Assembly: GCA_025093985.1 (NCBI GenBank)
Contig: JACAAK010000006.1
Location: 310,001-374,000 of the forward strand
From: Calvatia gigantea
Taxonomy: Eukaryota; Basidiomycota; Agaricomycetes; Agaricales; Lycoperdaceae
Length of the DNA: 64,000 bases
Reading direction: 5' to 3'
Shown here: positions 55,101-64,000 of the stretch, piece by piece
Layout of the letters: every line of letters begins with the position of its first letter
Position numbering within the stretch: position 1 is the stretch's first letter
The notes under the pieces: model-generated
The model's input: only the letters and a program-made list of their open reading frames with translations
What the model was told of the DNA's origin: nothing
Database searches by the model: none
Made by a program: the position numbers and the translations under genes

Positions 55101-57181
55101 ATGGCTTTCTCGATTTGTAACTGCGTTGACCGGCCGTATGATACTCATTTGGACCCAATTCCCCAAAAGCCGTCTTCTTGGGTCCTGGCAGGCTCGTGCC
55201 AGGACACTCACTTGACGTCGACTTACTTTCGTATCGAGATTCTACCCCCATAATCACCTCCGGGAGTAGGCGTACAAGTGTCCCTAGATGGAGGTCACTT
55301 GGTCAGCCTATCTACGTTTTTCAAGTCTGAATTTTGCCGATTACATTTTCGCCTGTCCAATATTCCACGAGACGAGTCACAGTCGAACCTCCCCCTGAGG
55401 CAAATCTCTGCCAAATATCATCCCTATGATTAATCGTCCCCATAATTCTGATTTTGATCGGACTCTCTACTTCAAGAGGGGTAAATTGAGGCCCAGCTAT
55501 GGAACGCCTTCACTGTCCCCTCGCGGTTATTTACTCCCCCTTCACCATGAGTCCGATCACCGTGGTCATGCCGGAGAGGAAGACAGGACGATCAAAGGAC
55601 TCACCTCCTTTTCCTGTTACGTTCACGTTGGTAGTAATTGAGTCCTGAGATGCGCCGGGGACATGAGGGGAGCGAAGATCGAGCAGAACATTTCGCGGGA
55701 AACCGGCCCTTCGTTACAAAATTCAACCGAGCCCATTTGACTTTGTCCAGGCTTTGCGAAATGGGGTCGGTTTTTCATCTCCGGTGTTGCGAAGCGAACT
55801 CGACATCAATCAGAACGTCGCGTGAGGCCAACGGGGAAGCACAAAATCTCTGATTCGCCGTAGATATGCCGGGGTTTACTTAAATTTCGTCCAGTGGAAA
55901 TTAAGAAGCCGATGGGGCATCGCGGAACGTGCCCCGCCATTTCACCTTCTTTGGACCGTAACTTACCAGATTTCCTTGCGTTTGTAACTAGAATTCGACC
56001 CAACATCCAGCCTTCACGTCCAGTGGGCTGTCCTACTTCTTTCATGCCCACTTCTACGATCCATCCCATCCACCAGGAAGTATATGGTGGTTCTCTTTCT
56101 TGCAAATCAGAGTGGTACTCCTTCCTGGATAAACGATGTCAATAAACAACGGACACCCCAGATTCAAGATCAGGATTCTCAGACATTGATGCGATCCGGA
56201 AGCAAGTTCGAAGCCCAAAAGTGTTCCAAATCTAGAACGTATCGAACGGTACGACCACACCGTTCACTATTGCGTCTCCTGTCAACGTCAAACCCCTCCC
56301 GGTCACCTTTGCAAAATGTAGTGCAACCTAAGTCCCCGCTAGGAATATACAATCACAATATTTGAATTCGTGACTTAATCGCTTGGCGAACCTCTGCGAC
56401 CGACCAAAGTTGCCAAGCGCCATTACAACAGACCATGTATTGTACGACTTGCAACACCATTTATGTACATGCGAATGCGAGGCTCCCAGTAATTCAAAGC
56501 CTCAGCATTCCCTGGAATTGACCAAAATCTGCGACCCCTAGCGGGAAAATTTCCACCTTTGAGCGGTACTCAACCTAGTCAGATCCATCGTCAAGCCTTC
56601 CGAGGGCATTGATTGAATTGGCGTGCGATAAATAACCAGGGTGGCCAGTCTGCTGATGGAGACGGTACATCGAGCCCAGCAGCACCCTAGAAAAACGGGC
56701 AGGCCAGTACCGAGTTCTTCCAACGGAGGTGTGATGCCTTCTAAATGTGCGATCACGGTATCTAAAAGATCGGTACATGGGCCGGTGTCCCTTTGACGTT
56801 TATTTCTAGATCAATCAATCTGGCTTTTGGCAGTCACGATCTGGATTGTTCGCGGACGACTAACCCAGCTATGAGGGTAATCGGTCGTTCCGAGGGAGGG
56901 TCTAATGGAAACTGTGTCGTGAACATGCGTGCTAGAGATTTGCGTCGGCTGCCGCACGAGATAACAGAACATGAGGCTAAAATGTGGGAGGGCAAGATGA
57001 TGCAGTCGATCGTCCATGCAAGATAAAAGGCACAAGATATAAACATAAGTCTGCAGGTCCGCTGCAAAAGGGACGGTAGTAATATGCGAATGGGTTATGG
57101 ATATCTTCGTAATAAAATATAGAAGAGACCAAGGGCAAAAGGAAAAAGAGGGCAACCAACCGGGTGACAGGAAGGATGGCT
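52134..57181. other. 5 kb without recognised genes
   Basis: Many short open frames on both strands, no domain or repeat that I recognise, and no copies of the duplicated units seen elsewhere in the window. It could hold non-coding RNA, old transposon remnants or genes with many short exons; I cannot support any of these. Confidence 0.4.
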
Positions 57182-58778
57182 TTACGCCCACTGGTCTCCG
57201 TGTCCTTCCGCCATCCCCGCATCTCGAACTGCACTCGATGGAGGGCCCACAGAAATGCTTTCCTCTTTCAAGCCCTCGCTTGTAACCCCGTCGGTCACCT
57301 CCCGGGCCCTCCTCGACAGTGACGGCAGTAAACCCATGTCAGGTACCTCCCTCCCCGAAGGCCCAATCCGATACCCTCTCCCGTGTCCCATGGCCGACAA
57401 AATATACCCCATTCCTGCTTGATTACCGTAACCCCGAGCCATCATCGGTGGGTACGAGTTATACTGCGACCGATGTAAGTCCACCCCAACATGCATACTT
57501 GTTTGCTGTTGGGCGGGAAATGCTGGATACGATAGAGGCTGCTGCGGTACTTGAGTTTCTTGATACTCCAAGTGGTTGGGCACGTTCTGCTGCTGTGGTA
57601 ACGCACTGCGGTGCTGTTGTAGAGCGTGGCTCTGCTGCTCGTCCAGAAGATATCCTCCTGGGTGCTGCTCCACCAACTGTTGCCGGCTGAACTGTGTCTG
57701 GGATCCCTGGGCACCGATCCCACCAACGGGGCCGAGCCCAATGCCAGATCGGTCCACCCACTTTACCTGGTTACCCTCGACGTTCATGGTACTCTCCTGT
57801 CTCCATGGATTAATAATTTTTACCCCAAGGCTCGGTGGCCGAGGTTGTGAATGCCGGCGTCCACCGAGGCCAGGAGACCCGCCTAAAGATGTCGACACTG
57901 AGAGTGGATAGAGTTCATGGGAGATTGTGTTTGCACCAGATGACGATGTATTCTGAGACACAGACATGGCGTCGAATCTGGGGGTAGATGACACTCGGAG
58001 TGTTTCTGAAGGAACGGTAGGAAGGAAATTTTGTGGATTTTCTTCGCTACCTCGTGTCTTACCCCCATCTTTTGTGTGAGAGGAGGGCCGGCTCTGCTCG
58101 ACGGAGCTGACACTATTTTTTGTGGTTGATGATCCATGGAGTTGGTCAGGATCGACGGTGGCAGAAACACTTGTGTGCTTCGACGACGATGAGACACTCG
58201 TGCTCTTAGCCCTGTTCGGTCCGCGGACTCGTCCTTCCTTGGCGTATTCGCACACCAAACCACGATTCAGACACCTCTTACACGAAGGGTGCTCGCCACT
58301 ACACTAATGTTCGTAAATATAAAATTTTGAGAAATATGCATCAGCGGACATTTATCAAAATGGATATAAGAATTGAACGCACCTTTGCCTTCCGCAGGCG
58401 ACATTTCTCACAAGCCTGGGCCGTCCGCAATCGCGGATGCTCTGGCATCCGACAAAATATACCGGTAGAAGGGTCGAATGACCCGGCCATACTCGGCCGG
58501 GGTGCACTAGGCCCAGGTGGATTAATAGACGGTAGTGAGATGCGTGAGGCTGTATACGGAGCGGGAGCGGGGAAGCCGCGGTACGGAAATGACTGAGAAT
58601 GGAATGGCGGTAGTGACGTCTCATCATACGGCGGCCAGCTTTGGGGAGTGTCCAGAGCGGTCGTCTGGTAGAGTGATGGTTGTGGGTGTTGTTGCTGTGA
58701 GGTGAACATGGAGTGGTTTGGATTAGAATTCTTTGGGCCAGTGGAGGAGTCGTAGGGGTGGGAGGCAGAGTAGGACAT
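57182..58778 (-). CDS. Zn2Cys6 (Gal4-type) fungal transcription factor
   Basis: DNA-binding regulator with a binuclear zinc cluster. Two exons, 58778-58383 and 58303-57182, around a 79-nt intron; 505 residues. The intron falls exactly inside the zinc cluster, between Lys132 and Cys133. The cluster is ACEKCRLRKAKCSGEHPSCK with cysteines 123, 126, 133, 140, 143 and 150 (C-x2-C-x6-C-x6-C-x2-C-x6-C). The N-terminus is Ser/Pro/Tyr-rich (MSYSASHPYDSSTGPKNS). After the cluster come a basic stretch (GRVRGPNRAKS), a long Ser/Thr-rich linker, and Gln-rich parts (DEQQSHALQQHRSALPQQQ) likely to be activation regions. No middle-homology domain. The ATG at 58778 is preferred because the upstream in-frame codons lack ATG. 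Confidence 0.9.
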
Positions 58779-61700
58779 GCCTCGAAACAAAGGCGAAAGG
58801 TAATAAGTAGCAGTGACGGGTGGTGGAAGCGCGAAACCCCCGAGGTGGCGTTGAAAAAAAAAAGGTATGGAATCGAAGCAGTTGTCGCCTTAATGCATGC
58901 ACTGTGCGGTGCGCTCTGTGGAATGTGGTCATGTATATCCCGTTCATGTTCCCCGTTGGCTCCGATTCCCTGTCGATCGACTGCCGAACGTCTCGATTCC
59001 GATAAAATAAGCAGCCAAGTATTCCTTATAAGTTTCATTTAGCCCCCTCCTCCTCGGCATAGTTTCCAGATTTGTACTTGCTACCAGCAACTTTGTTCTT
59101 CCTGCCCACTAACTACGCCGCCCCAGTGCGATTTTCGAGGAATATGCCATATCCTACGGATAATTCATGACATACCGATTGCGGTGATCGACTTGGCTCG
59201 GTGCCAAATCAGGTAATGTCTGCGGCGCGAAAGTGATCCACTGTGGTAAGTGGACCCCTTGAGTCAGCCCACCGGCGTGTAAGTGGATAGGACACTGCAT
59301 GCACATACTAATACGAATTATTAAACTGACCCAATAACTCCAACGAAACGTGTCGAGAAGAAAGCATCTTAACTCCCACAAACTCATATGTAGTAGACCC
59401 CTTACAGCCACTCTTGTCGTTACATCCCCTTACTTCTACTAGTATAGAGAACCACCCGCTGACACGACTTTAAGCTGAAACCCGTACAATTAGCCCTACC
59501 TCATTCCATTTCAACTTTCCTTAATCTTAACGCACGAAGAAAAGAACACCCACCAACAGCGGCCATCATAGAACTCAACGTCAAATCACGCTTCGCTCTT
59601 GCCACGCCGGGGGTTGGCTGAGCCTCCTTAGAGCATTGTTTCCCAGAATAGTAGGCCGGCAGCTTCGCGATAAACTTGCATCCTAGCGAAGGCACCGAAG
59701 TCGCCGGTAACCAGACAATTTTCCTGAGCACCCCTTCTCACTCAGAGTCAAATAAGCTGCCTCCTGTCTACGCAACGAAAACCTTTCTCGACGGTCAAGA
59801 CGGCTCGTTGAGAAATCCCACGGGGGTGGATATAAGAAGACAGAGTCCCTCCTTTTACTTGTCTACAAAGCTACGATAATGGTACCTAGTTATGTCAGTG
59901 GCCGAAAATATAGGGGAAAAAGGGCTCGATCTCACCGGCTTTGATGCGCCGCTTTCTACCAGAAGGTCTGCACCATACCAAGAAGTCGAAATGCCCCAAA
60001 ACGAGACGCTGTGCTGTGGTTTGTGCATTGTTAGCTATCACACGAGGGGCTCTCACGTCTTGGAGTCTCGACGATTCTAAATCTTACTGGAACGATCTTT
60101 ACTCTCCTTGTTGACCTAGCAATCTGATCACTCCCGCAGGTCCTCATAGCTAAGCAGTTTGTTGGTTGATCTGCTTCCCAGGCGGGAGCTCGTGTGCGCT
60201 GTGGCGACACGGGGTCATCTGGGCGAATCATCCGTCAAGGCCGAGCAACTCAGCTAGGGCCCTAGGATCCCTTTATCCAGTCATGATATTTGGCACATTC
60301 CTGGTGGTTGCAAATTCGAGGGAAAATAATTTTCCTGTGGTCCCAGGCCGAATTTCTGCCCACATTAGCACCAAATCGTAGTAAATTCCAGTTAGCTAAT
60401 CCGAAACGGCTTCTTAGCGAAGCAAAAAAGAGAGCACTCGTTGTTACCAAGAAGCTAGGGGCTATTTGATTAGCGGTATATTACCAGATTGAAAGGCCGC
60501 GGAAAAGAAGTCTCGAGAATCTCATCTAGGTCACTGAGCCTTAGATGACATCTCTAAGCTTGGGCGATCAAGAATAAAACCAAGACCAATTTCTTTCCGT
60601 TCTTTCCGAAAGGCTCCACCGTTTGTGATAATCATCCCCCTATGGCCGTGCAAACCGCAGATTGGTCGATGTCTAGCATTTGAACTCCTGGAAAACATTT
60701 TTTGCTTCAACTCAGTTGTCGGTGCCGGTGGGGTAATTGTGCCAGGACCTGGCCCGGGGAGCCGGAGAAAACTACCCGCATGCTAGGAAAGAAGCCAAAG
60801 AGGGATTCATGCTCAAAGTGTCGTTCGCTTCAGGCAACAACTAACCGTGGACTTCTGCTGCAGCCCCTGCGCTTTTGGGGTGAGCGGTGCCACATTCCCT
60901 AGTTCCTAACCCCCCGGGCCCCATGCCGAATTGAATAAATTTCAGGTCTCAAGTTTTGTAGTCATCAAGATAGAGGTGATGCTAATTATAGAGCAGAGCT
61001 TCGTTCAACCAATCATAGCCGGGAGGCGGCCGTCGGTGATCACGACGGGTGTTGTCTCAGCCTCTAGTTTCTAGCAAGTATTCCTTGTCCCCTCCACCAT
61101 TTCGTGTGTCGCGGTGCACTCGCAATCGTCTAATCTATCCCCTGGGTATGGAAAAAAGTATTACTCCGAAACACAACTCCAAGGACATACATTCAACCTG
61201 AGGATTGGGGGTTCCGTCCGCATCGCCCTTTCGCACGAGGTATCAAGATTTCAACTCCGTGGTTAGTTTGAAACATAGACTGACTATGTAGTGGCCTTCA
61301 TGTTCCCAGAAAAAAAAGGATTGTGTTATTCTTGGTAGAGCACTGAATATTCGCAGCTCAAGCGCTCACCCGGTTCCGAGGAACAGCTTTACCCATGCCC
61401 TTGGGCTGTGCAAGCTCTCGGCTAGCGGTTGAATCCGCATTGCTTTACAGTATAGCGTACCAAGTTTATGCTTGCCTGTGCGAGTTCTTGCCCGTGATAG
61501 CGGGTATTACCTGTGACGAAGATACTCGCACCATTGATCAACCCCCCCCCACCCACACACACGCTACCTTCCTGAACGCCTCGAATGCGCTTGAACCCTC
61601 CTAACTCACCTATTCCTGCTGCATAGATCATACGATTTATCTGATAATCTCCGTAGAAGATAACAATCGTGACTCGTAGGTGTGGCGACGTGACTGCAAC

Positions 61701-63219
61701 GACATAATAGGAAATCTCTCCCGGTCCTAGACGCCCTTTCTGCTCTATGCGTCTCCCTAAAGACCACTAAGATCAAAGCTACACTATGAGCGGGTGCACG
61801 CCTCCAGGATCCTGATTTAATCCTTTTCCGATGTACATAATTCCTAAATCTATCAAAATGCTACTTGCACTTAGGCCGTAGTCAGCTACACTTCTAGCAC
61901 ACAAATAGGTCCCCAGGCGCTTTTGCCTTCAGCGGGCGGTTACTGTTCTGATACGCCTGGCACCTTGGATTTTCCAAGCTTCGGGTCACTCCAGACAGTC
62001 CCCAAGAGCGGGCACCCTAGCCATAAATGACTATTACCTATTAGTTACGCTTTCGGAACATTCCTAACATTGAAAGCTCGGGCAATATAATCACCAAAGG
62101 ACTGTCCCTTATTACATGTACCTCCGTGATGGTGGGTAACGTTACCGTTCATGAAAGTAGTAACCTCGGAAGAGGCGATGACTGGTACACGCACCTTATA
62201 CTTGTTACATTCATCTAAAGCTGTGGTGCTGCTTGCGTTACAGGCCTATGAAACCTGAAGAAGGGGCCACCTATGAAGGAGCTCGTTCCCAGGCGATCAG
62301 GCAGTGTTGACCCTTTGTATGACGTCATCGGCGTTTTGGGGTGAATAGCAAACGTCGTCCTTGCGCTGAAGTCTTGGGGTAAGGCCACTGTAATTGAGAC
62401 CGACGTGAGAGCCAGTCAGCCAAAATTTTCTCTCTGAGGGACGTCATGAACGGGAAGGGTTCGAGGCCATTGCTTCCGAGGGTACCTTTCCATTCGCCAC
62501 GCTAAAACCGTGTAATAAGTACATCATCTTTCCCGAGATTACGAAGGAAGGGTGAGCCCGAACCTACTGTCGTTCGCACCATCCAAAAACTGAAGGTTCA
62601 AACGAGGCTCGGCGGCTGATGAACCCACCGGCTGAGACCCTGGACAGGTTTGGTCCGCTTTATCAACTGTCATGGGTACGGCGCTGTTAGCTCGTAATAG
62701 TGGAATGTTACTTGCGAAGCTTTCTCATCGCAAAAGCCGATTGGGACGTGTAGAGGTCTTCTAGCTCCCCGTTATTAGCCTCCAGAAGAAACATTGGTCT
62801 TCCACGAGGTGCTGTCTGGATTAATTTCGAATTGGCTGATCAAACTCACCCTTTCCACCCTGCAAGATGTGAGGGTTCATTTGATAAGGTTCCCTAAACA
62901 CGTGCACGCCGATTGGGTGCCGGAATTTCCGGCCTTATGATGGGAAAAGAAAGAAATGCAGTTTTAGTGTGGTAAGCCCCCACCCCCACCGTGATTCCTA
63001 CACCGAAAGGCTGATGCGCTCGGCCGTAGATTAGTGATTTTCAGAAGCGAAATGTGTTAGAATGCTTAACCCAAGCAGCCCAGACAGCGCCACCGGCAAT
63101 TCGGGGAGGGCCGAAACTCCGCTGGGCGGGACGGAAAAGATTGAAGGAGGGCGTCTGATCTGATTCAACCTCAACCTCGTATTCCCCTGCTCTCCTCGTT
63201 TTTTCTTTCTCTGTAGAAA
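58779..63219. other. 4.4 kb without recognised genes
   Basis: Promoter region of the Zn2Cys6 gene at the left. The last bases before the NAP1-like start (TTTCTCTGTAG|AAA) look like an acceptor of a 5' UTR intron. Between them I see only chance open frames and no repeat shared with other parts of the window. Confidence 0.4.
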
Positions 63220-64000
63220 ATGTCTTCCAACGTCCCAATTTCAGATCAGGGTATCACGGCGCCCACCCCGCAAAACACGCCTCTCAACCAGGCACCCATC
63301 GCACTGGGCCTTTCAAGACCGACCGTCCCAGACATCTCAGAAGATAATGAACAGGAAGATGGTGAGAACATTACACCAGATCTTTCTGGGACCCATACAC
63401 ATTTGCTTGGCTTGGTTCAAGGAAGGCTTGCGGGGCTTATCGGAAAGAGCTCAGGCTACATCGAGAACCTTCCTCTCGAGGTCAAGCTCAGTGTTGAAGC
63501 GCTCAAGGGACTACAAACCAAACAGGATGAACTCCAGGCCAAGCTCAAACGCGAAATTACTGAATTGGAGAAGAAGGTGGATTTTCTATTGATCGCCGAT
63601 TTGCCATCATATTGATATTATCGATTCCAAGTACCTCGAGCTCACCAAACCTTTGTATGAGCGCAGAAATGCTGTGATAAGTGGGAAAGAGGCACCCACA
63701 CTTGAAGAAGTTGAGAGTGGAACGCAGTACTCCATCAAGGATGATGAAAGCTATACCCCACTTCCGAGGGACAACCCCCCTTCCGCCACCGCAATTCCGG
63801 AGTTCTGGCTTACTGCGTTGCGAAATCATGTCGGTCTCGCCGATCTGATAACAGAACGCGATGAGAGCGCCCTGAAACTATCTCACCGACATTCGATATG
63901 AATACTTAGACGACTCTCCCGATAGCGAGCATGGCGGAAAACCCGGATTCAGACTTTTCTTCACCTTCTCTCCGAATGAGTACTTTGAAAACGAAATCCT
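63220..64000 (+). pseudogene. NAP1: NAP1-like nucleosome assembly protein, cut by the window edge, with a +1 shift
   Basis: Histone chaperone family. Exon 1 is 63220-63576 (MSSNVPISDQGITAPTPQNT; then LVQGRLAGLIGKSSGYIENL; a coiled-coil EALKGLQTKQDELQAK). A 55-nt intron (63577-63631) follows, then exon 2 from 63632 (YLELTKPLYERRNAVISGKE, SIKDDESYTPLP, IPEFWLTALRNHVGLADLIT). Near 63879 one base too many (CTGAAACTATCTCACC; the family frame wants Lys-His-Leu-Thr) moves the rest into the +1 frame: LTDIRYEYLDDSPDSEHGG, FFTFSPNEYFEN. Everything else looks like a healthy NAP1. An assembly indel is as likely as a true pseudogene, because NAP1 is normally retained. Confidence 0.75.

Noticed and set aside
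52134..57181. Several 60-130-codon open frames
   Set aside because: No recognisable domain, codon pattern, splice structure or duplicate; expected by chance in 5 kb read in six frames.
1..64000. CRISPR arrays, bacterial promoters, ribosome binding sites or operons
   Set aside because: The genes have spliceosomal introns and TATA-type promoters; none of the prokaryotic signals is expected, and no regularly spaced repeats were seen.

Overview
The window comes from a filamentous basidiomycete, most likely an Agaricomycete. The evidence is short introns (about 47-80 nt, GT-AG), an eight-cysteine class I hydrophobin, an M35 peptidyl-Lys-type metalloprotease, a multi-intron cytochrome P450 pair, basidiomycete-type 7-TM proteins, a Zn2Cys6 regulator, a NACHT gene and a Ty1/copia element. 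Nothing bacterial is present. The species cannot be named from the sequence alone.

Layout. 0-3.5 kb: edge of a retrotransposon gag-like ORF, relics, then an intact six-exon UTP7/WDR46 gene on the minus strand. 3.8-5.9 kb: a multi-exon kinase-like gene. 6.1-8.9 kb: a 609-bp near-identical direct duplication that overlaps a cysteine-rich small secreted protein gene. 9.5-14.8 kb: a metallo-beta-lactamase-fold hydrolase, a class I hydrophobin and an M35 secreted protease. 15.3-33.3 kb: two decayed copies of UTP7, each followed by a tRNA-Ala-like relic, an antisense short ORF and a P450. The second P450 is split by a 5,240-bp copia element. 33.6-43.3 kb: tandem repeats of a [DUF1917/Bles03-like gene + 7-TM gene] unit around an LTR-like sequence. 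44.0-45.6 kb: an intact flavin monooxygenase. 45.9-47.9 kb: a NACHT pseudogene. 49.8-52.1 kb: a frameshifted secreted peptide and a frameshifted DUF6534-type membrane protein. 57.2-58.8 kb: a Zn2Cys6 transcription factor. 63.2-64.0 kb: the start of a NAP1-like gene. Two long stretches (about 52.1-57.2 and 58.8-63.2 kb) hold nothing I can recognise.

The main theme is local duplication followed by partial loss. UTP7 + tRNA + short ORF (+ P450) occurs three times, with UTP7 kept in one block and P450 in the other two. The DUF1917/7-TM unit occurs at least twice, and each unit keeps the opposite member intact. A small family of secreted peptides ending in a CWxCC motif is scattered over four sites. 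Most one-base frameshifts in the window are in the same (+1) direction. They could be real decay or residual insertion errors in the assembly. There is no co-directional operon-like organisation; the genes are independent eukaryotic units.
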